Source: DASYPQ01 sp041488095
GTDB taxonomy: Bacteria; Planctomycetota; UBA1135; GCA-002686595
Assembly (NCBI GenBank): GCA_041488095.1
Contig: JBGPOP010000001.1
Span: forward strand, 169,741-233,740
DNA length: 64,000 bases
Reading direction: 5' to 3'
Shown: piece after piece, positions 55,918-64,000 of the stretch
How the letters are laid out: each line of letters opens with the position of its first letter
Position numbering within the stretch: the stretch's first letter is position 1
The notes under the pieces: generated by a model
What the model was told of the DNA's origin: nothing
The model's database searches: none
Seen by the model: only the letters and a program-made list of their open reading frames with translations
Translations under genes and position numbers: made by a program

Positions 55918-57702
55918 TCAAGCCTCCGGATCCACTTCGAACCGCTTGAGGAAGTCGTCGGTCGCCTCGACCTCGTCGAGCTTCGTCACGAGCAGGTCCA
56001 TGGCCTCGATGAAGTTCATCCGCAGGAGGACCCGGCGCAGGGTCTGCACCGACTTCAGGCGCCTGCCCGTGAGCAGCTTCTCCTCCTTGCGCGTGCCCGA
56101 CTTCTCGATGTCGATGGCCGGGAAGATGCGCCGGTCGGCGAGCTTGCGCGAGAGCACGAGCTCCATGTTCCCGGTCCCCTTGAACTCCTCGAAGATGAGT
56201 TGGTCCATCCGGCTGCCGGTCTCGACCAGCGTCGTGCCCAGGATCGTCAGCGAGCCGGCCTTCTCCGTGTTGCGCGCGCTGCCGAAGATCTGCCGCGGCC
56301 TCTGCATCGCCTGCGAGTCGAGGCCACCCGACATGGTCCGGCCGCTCCCTCCCGAGAGGTTGTTGTAGGCTCGCGCGAGGCGCGTGATCGAGTCGAGCAG
56401 GAGCACGACGTCCTCGCCCAGCTCGACCAGGCGCGTGCAGCGTTTCCACACCGCCTCGGCCAGCGCGACGTGGGTCCTGGCCGTCTCGTCGGCCGTGCTG
56501 ACGAACACGTGCCCCTTCGTCGAACGGCGCCACTCGGTGGCCTCCTCCGGCCGCTCGTCGACCAGGAGGATCATCAGGTGCACGTCGGGGTAGCCCTTCT
56601 CGATCCCCTTGGCGAACTGGCGCAGGATCGTGGTCTTGCCCGCGCGCGGCGGCGCGACGATCAGACCGCGCTGCCCGCGCCCCACCGGACAGATCACGTC
56701 GAGGATGCGCATCGCGGTCTCGCCGCTCGCGTCGCCGACCGAGTAGTGGAAGTCGGGATCGATCGTGACCAGGCTCTTGAAGTCGGGGAGGTCCTTGACC
56801 TCCTGCGGGGGCTTGCCATCGATGCTCTGGACGTCGAGCAGCGCATGCTTGTGTTTCTGGCCTCGCCCCAGCCGCCCGTGCACGATCGATCCGTCGCGCA
56901 GTTGGAACTGCTGGATCAGTCGCTGCGGGATGAAGATGTCGGTGCGCGCGGGCAGGAAGTTCGTCTCGACATGTCGCAGCGTGCCGAAGCCGCCCTTCTC
57001 GACGATGAGCATCCCCTCGCCCTCGGCGGGCGTCCGCTCCGCGGTCGCCACCGCACCGGGAGATTCCCGGGCGCGTTCGGGCGCATGCGAGCGCTCGTCC
57101 GCACCCGGCGTCGCGCTCTCCTCGTCCTGGAGGAGGGCTACCTCGGCCGATCGTCCGGCCATGTCGTCGGCGGGCGCAGCCAGGCGCGCCGAAGCGTCCT
57201 CCGCCACGCCTTCCGATCGCGGGAGGTGGCCGCCTTGACCGCGCCGCCGCCTGCGTCCGCCCCGGCGCCCTGAGCCGCGGCGCTTGTCCGAACTCCGCCA
57301 GTCCTCACGAGCGCGCTCGGCGTCCTCGCGCGACGCGGACCCGGGAGCCTCCCGCGGCTGAGCCGCAGGCCCCTCGCGCGGGTGGACAGCCGAGGATGCG
57401 GCCGGGCGATCCTCGCGCGGACCCGTGTCGCGCGCCCTGGGCTCCATCGGGCGAGACTCGCGTTCCGCGGGGCGATTCCCGCGCTCCGCCGGGCGGCGCT
57501 CGCGTTCGGTCGGGCGATCTGCACGCTCCGCCGGGCGATCCTTGCGTTCAGGCGCGCGATCCTTGCCCTCTGTCGAGGGGGAATCGCGCTCTGCTTCCCG
57601 GCGCTCCTGCGCAGGTGGGCGCTGCACAACGCGCGGCCGCTCCATCGCCCCGAAGGGCAGGGATTGCGAGTCCTCGGATGTGTAGAGGTCTTCGGATGCC
57701 AC
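55918..57702 (-). CDS. rho: Transcription termination factor Rho with long charged N-terminal extension
   Basis: The hexameric RNA helicase that ends transcription. The core (res. about 230-594) has FGTLRHVETNFLPARTDIFIPQRLIQQFQLRDG (RNA-binding domain), Walker A APPRAGKT (350-357), the P-loop partner LLVDERPEEATEW, Walker B LLLDSITRLARAYN, SGGLDSQAMQRPRQIFGSARNTE and GSLTILGTTLVETGSRMDQ. Ahead of it are about 225 residues rich in Arg, Glu, Pro and Ala, including a repeat of the type DRPAERxDRPxER (res. 47-90) and an Arg/Gly patch (GRRGGRRRRRGQGG). GTG 57702 is supported by a GAGGTGA site. tRNA-Pro lies upstream. Confidence 0.95.
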   Translation of the reverse strand: MASEDLYTSEDSQSLPFGAMERPRVVQRPPAQERREAERDSPSTEGKDRAPERKDRPAERADRPTERERRPAERGNRPAERESRPMEPRARDTGPREDRPAASSAVHPREGPAAQPREAPGSASREDAERAREDWRSSDKRRGSGRRGGRRRRRGQGGHLPRSEGVAEDASARLAAPADDMAGRSAEVALLQDEESATPGADERSHAPERARESPGAVATAERTPAEGEGMLIVEKGGFGTLRHVETNFLPARTDIFIPQRLIQQFQLRDGSIVHGRLGRGQKHKHALLDVQSIDGKPPQEVKDLPDFKSLVTIDPDFHYSVGDASGETAMRILDVICPVGRGQRGLIVAPPRAGKTTILRQFAKGIEKGYPDVHLMILLVDERPEEATEWRRSTKGHVFVSTADETARTHVALAEAVWKRCTRLVELGEDVVLLLDSITRLARAYNNLSGGSGRTMSGGLDSQAMQRPRQIFGSARNTEKAGSLTILGTTLVETGSRMDQLIFEEFKGTGNMELVLSRKLADRRIFPAIDIEKSGTRKEEKLLTGRRLKSVQTLRRVLLRMNFIEAMDLLVTKLDEVEATDDFLKRFEVDPEA

Positions 57703-58216
57703 TCGTCACCTCATGATGCTGCGATGCAGTACAGGATCCCGCGCCCGCCCCTCCGAGCTCGAGCTCCGCAGCTCTCGAGGAGCCTTGGAACCCACGCCCG
57801 GATGGGTGGTGGACCAGCGCTGGGCGGGGAACCGCGGCTGTCCGCTCCGGGCGCGTGAGCGCGCCCCGAAGCGGACCTCGGCGCCTGGATCCGACCCAAG
57901 AAATCAATCTGGCCCAGCCGTCGCGCGTGAGCGCCCTGGAAACCCTCTTCACGGGGCGCGGAGAAAGACTCCGCACTCGGTCGAGAGATGGGGCTGGATG
58001 CCTGCCCGGGATCCGGACACCAGTCCGCAGGCGGAAGTCCGCCAGCGCTTGATTCCAGGATGCCTCGATTCAGGCCCCTGCGCGACAGGAAACCGGGATT
58101 CCTTATCGACCGGGCTGGCGGGGGTCTGAACCCTTGGACGGGGCCCCCACTCGGAGTGCCCTTCCGCCAGCCCTGGCTACGATCCGTGGCGCAGCGGGGA
58201 CCGGATCGGGCCAGGG
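57703..58216. other. Intergenic region and probable rho leader
   Basis: 514 bases with no convincing gene. It carries the rho promoter and 5' leader, plus the region after tRNA-Pro on the minus strand. Several GC-rich inverted repeats occur (for example GAGCTCGAGCTC near 57756), as expected at this base composition. Open frames are Arg-rich and unlike proteins. Autoregulation of rho by its own leader is known elsewhere but cannot be shown here. Confidence 0.5.
57706..57712 (-). promoter_or_regulatory. Ribosome binding site of rho
   Basis: GAGGTGA on the minus strand, with its GAGG core 6 nt from GTG 57702. It supports GTG as the rho start. Confidence 0.65.
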
Positions 58217-58293
<77 letters not shown>

Positions 58294-58383
58294 AGAACGA
58301 GGCGGAGAGGATAGGGCGGGGATGGGAGGACGTCAACCGGATGGGAGCCGGGACGGAGCGGAGCGCGGGAGCAGGAGGCCCCT

Positions 58384-59931
58384 CTACTTGCCGAGGTCGA
58401 CGAACACGCCGCGGTTCTTCTCGGCAATCTTGCGCATGAAGTCCTTCTGGAACTCCCCGATTGCGATCGTATGGATGACGACCTTGCGAAGCTCGTTCGC
58501 GGCCGCGAGCTCGCGCAGGATGTCGTCGGGATCGACGAACTCCCCCACCGTCGGCCGTCCGTCGGACAGGAAGAAGATCGTGTCCACGTCGACGATGTAA
58601 CCCTTCTCGCCCGTCCGCGCGCCGGGCTTCACGTTGAGCGCGGCCATGAGCGCGCCATAGGTGTTCGTCTTGCCCTTCTCGAGATTGGCCGAGCCGACCA
58701 GACCCGCGGTGGCGAGATCCTCCTTCGAGGAGCCGCCGATCGCCTGCAGGTGGCCGACCCACTCCTTGGCCTCGGACTTGTTGAGGATGTTGGCCGATAC
58801 GAGCTTCTTCTTCCAGGGATCGATGTCGGTCGCGAAGGCGAGCACGTTGAAGTTCACGTAGGGCTCGAGGTGGTCGATCGTGCGCTGCAGCTCGGTCTTG
58901 ACGATGTCGATGCGCGAGAACGAGGGATAGTGACCGCCCTCGAATCGCTCCTTCTCCGTCACCAGCGCCTCCATCGACCCCGACACGTCGATCACGAAGA
59001 GGATCGAGCGGCTGGGCGTGTCGATGCCGTGGTACGCGACCACGCCTGACTTCAGGTACTCGCGCGGCGGTCCGCCGGTGTGCGCGTCGCGCTTGCCGCG
59101 CAGGTAGGCGATCGCTTCGAGCGAGGGCATGTTGAAGCCGCTCCTGGCCTCCGCCCACCAGGCCTTCCACTTCGCGGCCTGCGCGCCGAACTCCTTGCCC
59201 GTCAGTCCGGCCAGGGCTTCGCCGATGTCGGGCACGAGCACGCCCTCCTCCTTCTCGAGCTGTCGGATGAGGGGCTCGACCGCGTCCTTGCTGCGCACCT
59301 TGGTCAACGCGTCGATCGCGCTCTTGCGCACCTGCCACACCGGATCGGCCAGGAGCGAGATCGCGGGCACGACGACCTTCTCGGACCCGAGCGCCGTGAG
59401 GGCGTCGAGCGCCGTGCATCGCACCCCCGGCTCGGGATCGGTGCACAAAGGAGCGACCAGCGCGGCCGTCTCCGTCCCGCCGCCGGCGACGAGAGCCTGG
59501 AGAGCGCGCCGGCGCACGTCCCAGGACTTGTCGGCGAGGCAAGTCTGCACGGACGGACCGAGGTCCTTGTACTTGCCGTCGGCGAGCGCGCGCAGGATGC
59601 CCGTGCGCACCGCCTCGGTCTTGTCGCTCTTCAGCGCCGCGAGCAACGCGTCGAGCGGCGGCCGCGTCTTGAAGGCTGCCAGCACCCGCACGACCGCATG
59701 CACGATCTCGATCTCATTCTCCTTGAGCTTCGGCAGCAGAACCTCGACCACGCCGGGGTCCTCGTTCCCCTCCAGGGTGAGAATCGCCTCGACGCGGCTG
59801 GGCGTGTCCTTGTACGTCCCGTAGTAGCGCTTGAAGTTCTGGAGGACCTCGTCGCCCGCACGGGAGATGCCCGCCGCGAGCGCGACGCAGAAGAGGACGA
59901 GGCCGACGGCCTTCCACGGAGATCGGATCAT
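58384..59931 (-). CDS. Secreted HEAT-repeat and VWA-domain protein, 515 aa
   Basis: A signal peptide ([17 protein letters not shown]) is followed by HEAT-like repeats (about res. 55-240), such as [29 protein letters not shown] and [27 protein letters not shown] von Willebrand A domain (about 305-515) follows, with the metal-ion site DVSGS (315-319), TNTYGAL and [13 protein letters not shown]. The domain pair is typical of envelope or extracellular scaffolds that bind partners via a metal. ATG 59931 follows a GAGGGG site; an upstream ATG (59970) would place the signal peptide too far in. Confidence 0.78.
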   Translation of the reverse strand: MIRSPWKAVGLVLFCVALAAGISRAGDEVLQNFKRYYGTYKDTPSRVEAILTLEGNEDPGVVEVLLPKLKENEIEIVHAVVRVLAAFKTRPPLDALLAALKSDKTEAVRTGILRALADGKYKDLGPSVQTCLADKSWDVRRRALQALVAGGGTETAALVAPLCTDPEPGVRCTALDALTALGSEKVVVPAISLLADPVWQVRKSAIDALTKVRSKDAVEPLIRQLEKEEGVLVPDIGEALAGLTGKEFGAQAAKWKAWWAEARSGFNMPSLEAIAYLRGKRDAHTGGPPREYLKSGVVAYHGIDTPSRSILFVIDVSGSMEALVTEKERFEGGHYPSFSRIDIVKTELQRTIDHLEPYVNFNVLAFATDIDPWKKKLVSANILNKSEAKEWVGHLQAIGGSSKEDLATAGLVGSANLEKGKTNTYGALMAALNVKPGARTGEKGYIVDVDTIFFLSDGRPTVGEFVDPDDILRELAAANELRKVVIHTIAIGEFQKDFMRKIAEKNRGVFVDLGK

Positions 59932-60410
59932 GCGGCCCCTCGCCGGCTCAGCCGGGGGAGCCCCAATCATAGGCCGGACGGTCCCCCACGTGGAATCCGG
60001 CGCACGCCGGTGTCCCCCTGTCTCCGAGGTCGACGGGTTTTCTCGAGGAAGCCTGCAACCCGATCCTCGGGTGTGCGGTCGGAGCTCGAGCCTAGGGCCC
60101 CCCGCGCACATCGGGAAGCCTGAGGGACAGGGTGTGGATCGCCCCCGCCCCGTCTTGCCGATCGACCCTCACGTGAATGGGCCGAGCCAGACCCCGCCCG
60201 ACGAAGTCCCTGCCAGGTTGCTCTTCAGGCCCGAGATAAGGAGAGCGCGGGCTCGAAACCTCGCTGCTCAGATGAGCCCCGAGCGGGGGGGACGAGACCG
60301 CCACCCGACGCAGAACGGCTTGGGATCCTGGCCGGACAGCCGGGTTGCATCCGATCTCGGAAGCTTCTTCTACTTGCGAGCCCGAGTCTGCCCAGGCAGG
60401 TGGACCCGAT
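59932..60410. other. Intergenic region, 479 bases
   Basis: It lies between the membrane-anchored gene ending at 60411 and the HEAT-VWA gene starting at 59931, both on the minus strand. It probably holds a 3' end and the HEAT-VWA promoter. A short hairpin CCGGCGCACGCCGG occurs near 59998. No RNA gene or convincing coding frame was seen. Confidence 0.45.
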
Positions 60411-61961
60411 TCAGGGCTTGACCGGGCCGATGACCCGCGTGTCACCCAGCGGCGCCGGCTCGACGTCCGTGCTCTCGAGAGTGAGCCGTGCGCCTTCCTC
60501 GGTGACGAGGGTCACATGGTGCTCGTCGCGAGCGACGACCTTGCCGAAGAACAGGCCGCCGGGCGTTCTCACGCGCATGCGGGGGAGTCCTTGGAGGGTC
60601 TTGGCGTCTCCCTCGCTCGAGGTCTGATTGATCTTCTGGATGCGCTCTCCGTAGAGGGCCAGGCGCCCGAGGTCGTTCTCGAGCCAGACTTGGCCCTGCC
60701 CGATCGCATAGAGACGACCTTCGAAGATCTCGCCTGTCTTGAACAGGACGCGCACCCTTCCGACGGTCGGCGTCAGCAGCCGCGATTCCGCGTCCAGCGC
60801 CTCCATGGGGATGGCGTTGCCGTCCCAAACCCCGGCCAGATCCTCCTGGGTCGCCAAGCGCAAGGCACCCAGGGGTGCGGCACCCGGAACCGTCTTCCCG
60901 CTGAGTCCGCCCGGCGTGCTCGAGCCTCCGAGAACCACGCGATCCGGCGCCGGCGCCGTCAGCGCGTCGCCGCCATCCATCCGAGGCAGGGGAGACGATG
61001 TCGCGACGGGATCAGCGGCCGGCAACGCACTCGGTGGGCTCGAACCGAGCGCCACCAGGGCCGGAACGCGGGTGCCATGCGAAGTCGACGCAGAGCCCGG
61101 ATCCTGTGCTCCCGACTCGCCGTCTTCGGGTGACGTGCGCGTAGACCACCCGTGCTCGTTCATCCACTGGACCAAGCGCTGCTCACCAAGGCGGGGGGTG
61201 ATCGGGGAATCAGCACCGGCATCGCTCAGCGCCGGATTCTCGACGGCAGCGACGGAGGCCGAGGGCTCGCTGGACTCGGGGCCCGCCTCGACGGCTGGTG
61301 TGGTTTCAGCCGGCTGGGCCATGACCTGGGTTGCCGCCACGGCAGGGTCGGCGACAACCGCGGGCTCGCCGGAGGTTTCCCCTCCTGGGAGCGGGCTGTG
61401 TCGACGGGAGCCGTCGTCTACGGGAGTGCTCGCGAGTTCGGTCGGCTTGTGCGCCGGGGGTTTCGCGCCGGCGGGCATGTGCGCGAACTGCTCGGTAAGC
61501 GCACTCGGGCTCGAACGCGAAGACAGCTTGACCGCGACGGTCACGCCAGCACCGACGATCATCACGGCGGCCGCAATCTTCCAGAGTCTCCTGGACAGAT
61601 GCTCCTCGCCGCCCGCGCCATCCTCGAACGAGGCGGAGATCTCCTCCTCTTCCTCGGCGGGATTCTCTCGATTCTCGTCCAGTGAGAGGAGCCAGCTCGC
61701 GGACGGGTCGGCTTCGGGCGAGGACTCGCTCGCCGGGTTCAAGGTGGTGGGTTCTCCCTCGGGCAGGGCGCCGGCCGGGAGGCCGGTGAGCTCCTGCGAG
61801 AGGCCCAGGAAGTCCGTCGCCTCCTGACCCCCGCCGAACGCACCCGTGAGGGGTGTCGCGCTGTCGACCAGACGCGCCCCGGTCGCGGGCCGGTTGCCGA
61901 GCGTCAGCGCGTCGGAGGGGTCGGCTTGGCCGTTGGTTTCCGTCTGTTCTCGATCCGCCAT
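60411..61961 (-). CDS. Membrane-anchored protein with two SH3-like repeats, 516 aa
   Basis: Not a recognised family. The first 125 residues are polar with an acidic run (AEEEEEISASFEDGAGGEE). One hydrophobic helix follows (about res. 125-145, LWKIAAAVMIVGAGVTVAVKL), then a long Pro/Ser/Ala-rich spacer. The C-terminal 130 residues hold two similar small beta barrels, GRVRVLFKTGEIFEGRLYAIGQGQVWLENDLGRLALY and MRVRTPGGLFFGKVVARDEHHVTLVTEEGARLTL. The topology suggests an N-in, C-out membrane anchor. ATG 61961. It follows selB on the same strand after 221 nt. Confidence 0.65.
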   Translation of the reverse strand: MADREQTETNGQADPSDALTLGNRPATGARLVDSATPLTGAFGGGQEATDFLGLSQELTGLPAGALPEGEPTTLNPASESSPEADPSASWLLSLDENRENPAEEEEEISASFEDGAGGEEHLSRRLWKIAAAVMIVGAGVTVAVKLSSRSSPSALTEQFAHMPAGAKPPAHKPTELASTPVDDGSRRHSPLPGGETSGEPAVVADPAVAATQVMAQPAETTPAVEAGPESSEPSASVAAVENPALSDAGADSPITPRLGEQRLVQWMNEHGWSTRTSPEDGESGAQDPGSASTSHGTRVPALVALGSSPPSALPAADPVATSSPLPRMDGGDALTAPAPDRVVLGGSSTPGGLSGKTVPGAAPLGALRLATQEDLAGVWDGNAIPMEALDAESRLLTPTVGRVRVLFKTGEIFEGRLYAIGQGQVWLENDLGRLALYGERIQKINQTSSEGDAKTLQGLPRMRVRTPGGLFFGKVVARDEHHVTLVTEEGARLTLESTDVEPAPLGDTRVIGPVKP

Positions 61962-62182
61962 CGGTCTGTGTCGCAGGCGCCGGGGTGGGAGAGACGCGCC
62001 GTTCGGTCGGCGACCGGGCTTGCGCCTCCAGGTTCGCCCGGGCCCGAGTGGGCGAGACCTGCCGGGCTTATCGGCACGAGGCCCCCGAAAGCCATAGGCC
62101 GAGCCTCGCAGGTGCCATCCGGGGGCACGCCGAGGGGGCCCCTGCCAGGCCCGGAGTCCCGGGCGCGGAACTCCTTTCGGCC
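61962..62182 (-). other. Structured intergenic leader between selB and the SH3-like protein gene
   Basis: 221 bases upstream of ATG 61961. A stem pairs 62029-62039 with 62050-62061 (one bulge), and TGCCG-CGGCA forms another stem within 50 nt. The minus strand reads GATAAGCCCGGC and, further on, GGCGCAAGCCCGG, which loosely recalls parts of GEMM (cyclic di-GMP) riboswitches. The invariant GACGCAAAGCC is absent, so no riboswitch is called. Confidence 0.3.
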
Positions 62183-64000
62183 CTAGCGGCGCTTCAGGAC
62201 ACGGTTCCCCCCCTGCCGGAGGGTCAGGCCCTGCGCGTCGAAGTGCTCCAGGAGCGGGATCAGGTACTTGCGCGTCGTCCCGAGGCCGTCGCGAAGGCTC
62301 GGGATGTCGAGGGAGCCGTTGCGGGTGCAATTCTCGGTGATCGCGGCGCGGGCCTCCTCGTAAACACCCGCCTCCAGGAGGAAGTCACGCGCGACCGGGC
62401 GCACCTCCCCGCGATCGACGAGCAGCTCGAGGGCCGCCTGGACCTCCGCGGGCGAGGCCGCGAGCTGCTCGGCGAGCGCGTCGGGTGCAGGCGGCTGGAA
62501 GCGCGACTTCGCGAGGGCCGCGCGCACGCGCCCAAGGAGCTCCGCGGTGTGCTCGTCGACTCGGGCCGCACGCCCGACCGGGCGGAGGTGGCCCCCCGCC
62601 TCGATCGCAAGCTTGCCGCGTCGCTGCTCTTCGACGAGCAGCGCATCCAGGAACTCCGGCTCGAATCGGGTCGCGCGCCGCAGGTCGCGCACGTCGATCA
62701 CTTGGCGGTGGGCGTGCTCGCGGAACCAGGCCGCGAGCGCCTCCTCGACCTGCCCGAGCGCCGCCTCGAGGCGCTCGAGGTGGATCCAGCCTGCCGCACC
62801 GAGGCGCACGGCGGCCCCGCTCGACGCGAGCTCGCCGAGCAGGCGCTCGGTTTCCTCTTTCGAGCGCTTGATCTCGACCGACACCTCCGGGGCCGAGAGG
62901 AGCCGCTCCGGAGCGCGCCGCAGGACGGACTCGAGCAGATCGCGGGGGGAGGACAGGCTCGAGGCCTGGCGCGAGAGCTCCTCGACGACGAAGGCCTTGA
63001 AGCGCTTCAGGCGGTGCTTGCTCTCCTCCAGGATCACGCCGCCGCCGAGGGTCCGGGCCGGCGATTCGAGGCGCAGGACGAAGCGGTCGCCCGGGGCGGT
63101 GACCACCGGTTCGTCGAGACGCAGCTGCGCCAGGGCGCTCGCGCCGGGCTCCAGGCGTTCGCAATCGAGAAGCACGACCACCCCCACCGCCTCCAGGGTG
63201 CCGGTGTGGAGGCGAATGGCCGTGCGGTCCTCGATCGGCCGGTCCAGATCGGCGAGAGCCTGCACCCGCACGCCGAGCATGCGCGCCGGTCGGAAGAAAC
63301 CCGGCGTGGCGGCGACGCAGCCGCGGTGCACCTCGTGGTGATCGACGTCGGCGATGTTGATCGCCGTCGAGTGCCCGGCCCGCGCACGCTCGGTCGCCTG
63401 GTGGTAGGCCTGAAGGCCGCGCACCTTTCCGCGCCGCTCCCCGGGCAAAATCTCGATCACGTCGCCGAGACCGACCGAGCCGCTGACCGGGATGCCGGTG
63501 ACCACCGTGCCGAAGCCGTGCGAGCTGAAGACGCGCTGGATCGGCATGCGGAAGAGGCCCTCGGAAGAGCGCGCAGGCGTCTCGGCCGCCATGCGGTGGA
63601 GCGTGCGCTTCAACTCGTCGAATCCCTCTCCGGTGATCGACGAGACGGGCAGGATCGGAGCGCCCTCGAGGAAGGTGCCGCGCACGGCGGCCTTCACGTC
63701 CTCCACGGCCAGATCGACCATGCCCTTCTCGACCGCATCGATCTTCGTGACGGCGACGATGCCGCGTGCGACGCCGAGCAGCGTCATGATCGCGAGGTGC
63801 TCGCGCGTCTGCGGCATGACCCCGTCGTCGGCCGCGACGACCAGGATGACGAGGTCGATGCCGGTCGCGCCGGCGACCATGTTCCTGATGAAGCGCTCGT
63901 GCCCGGGGACGTCGACGATCCCGACCGTGCGGCCGTCCGGGAGCTGGAAGCGCGCGAACCCGAGGTCGATCGTCATCCCGCGCTCCTGCTCCTCCTTGAG
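62183..64000 (-). CDS. selB: Selenocysteine-specific elongation factor SelB (5' end cut by window edge)
   Basis: SelB is the EF-Tu-like factor that brings Sec-tRNA to UGA codons beside a SECIS element. The visible 606 residues begin just inside the GTPase domain: [12 protein letters not shown] (G3), TKIDAVEKG (G4) and then EF-Tu-like domains with [17 protein letters not shown]. The last 250 residues form winged helices typical of the SelB mRNA-binding tail, ending [30 protein letters not shown]. The P-loop and start lie beyond the window. Its presence implies a selenocysteine system; selA, selD and tRNA-Sec are not in view. Confidence 0.95.
   Translation of the reverse strand, partial: LKEEQERGMTIDLGFARFQLPDGRTVGIVDVPGHERFIRNMVAGATGIDLVILVVAADDGVMPQTREHLAIMTLLGVARGIVAVTKIDAVEKGMVDLAVEDVKAAVRGTFLEGAPILPVSSITGEGFDELKRTLHRMAAETPARSSEGLFRMPIQRVFSSHGFGTVVTGIPVSGSVGLGDVIEILPGERRGKVRGLQAYHQATERARAGHSTAINIADVDHHEVHRGCVAATPGFFRPARMLGVRVQALADLDRPIEDRTAIRLHTGTLEAVGVVVLLDCERLEPGASALAQLRLDEPVVTAPGDRFVLRLESPARTLGGGVILEESKHRLKRFKAFVVEELSRQASSLSSPRDLLESVLRRAPERLLSAPEVSVEIKRSKEETERLLGELASSGAAVRLGAAGWIHLERLEAALGQVEEALAAWFREHAHRQVIDVRDLRRATRFEPEFLDALLVEEQRRGKLAIEAGGHLRPVGRAARVDEHTAELLGRVRAALAKSRFQPPAPDALAEQLAASPAEVQAALELLVDRGEVRPVARDFLLEAGVYEEARAAITENCTRNGSLDIPSLRDGLGTTRKYLIPLLEHFDAQGLTLRQGGNRVLKRR

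Noticed and set aside
48305..56368. A stop-free frame of 2,687 codons on the plus strand
   Set aside because: It runs across, and in other frames of, the S9 peptidase, both glycosyltransferases, the E1 enzyme and part of rho. Composition is Arg/Gly/Pro-rich and no family motifs appear. It results from GC-rich codon use that leaves few stops.
57713..58129. A 138-codon frame on the plus strand between rho and tRNA-Pro
   Set aside because: It is Arg/Pro/Ser-rich without a ribosome site or family motif, and the region is better explained as the rho leader.

Overview
The window is GC-rich (roughly 70 %) bacterial chromosome. Genes are tightly packed, GTG and TTG starts are common, and many neighbouring genes overlap by 1 to 4 nt. 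No phage, insertion sequence, CRISPR array or rRNA operon was seen. The gene content points to a Gram-negative bacterium. Large secreted or lipid-anchored proteins with Ig-like, carboxypeptidase-regulatory, HEAT/VWA and DUF1570-type modules are reminiscent of Planctomycetota, but this assignment is an inference from gene style and no marker in the window proves it. The selB-type factor at the right edge implies that the organism decodes UGA as selenocysteine.

Layout. 1-6.4 kb (minus strand): nadD, a WecA/MraY-type phosphoglycosyl transferase, a metallophosphoesterase, yidC, mnmE and nrdR. 6.6-9.2 kb: a small lipoprotein, miaA and a secreted protein. 9.2-15.2 kb (minus): an overlapping six-gene run ubiE - CPBP membrane protease - ubiX - ubiA/mqnP - holA - mutL, which joins late menaquinone synthesis to a DNA polymerase III subunit and mismatch repair. 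15.4-18.6 kb: a 1,055-residue beta-propeller surface lipoprotein. 19-21.3 kb: ruvB and tgt. 21.3-30 kb: a minus-strand trio (SH3-like protein, Cys-rich 63-mer, methyltransferase), an unusual aminotransferase, a glycosyltransferase, and a minus run with comF and larC. 30-35.7 kb: gatCAB followed by a small membrane protein and a large surface protein. 35.7-44.2 kb (minus): guaB-guaA, a small-protein/nucleotidyltransferase pair, an HhH protein and two large secreted proteins. 44.3-51.2 kb: an oxidoreductase-epimerase fusion, an S9 peptidase, a second small-protein/nucleotidyltransferase pair and a glycosyltransferase. 51.3-64 kb: a homodimeric-type 2-oxoacid dehydrogenase E1, a GT39-like membrane protein, rho with a long charged N-terminal extension, tRNA-Pro(CGG), a HEAT-VWA protein, a membrane-anchored protein with two SH3-like repeats, and the truncated selB.

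Most genes are housekeeping: tRNA modification and charging (mnmE, miaA, tgt, gatCAB, tRNA-Pro), purine synthesis (guaBA), cell envelope (yidC, WecA-like, glycosyltransferases), quinone synthesis and DNA repair. I did not find a clear new defence or mobile system. The points most worth a second look are the two small-protein/nucleotidyltransferase pairs, two enzymes with replaced catalytic-site residues (WecA-like Asp to Asn, aminotransferase Asp to Cys), the oxidoreductase-epimerase fusion, the E1 enzyme without E2/E3 neighbours, and two strong hairpin elements.
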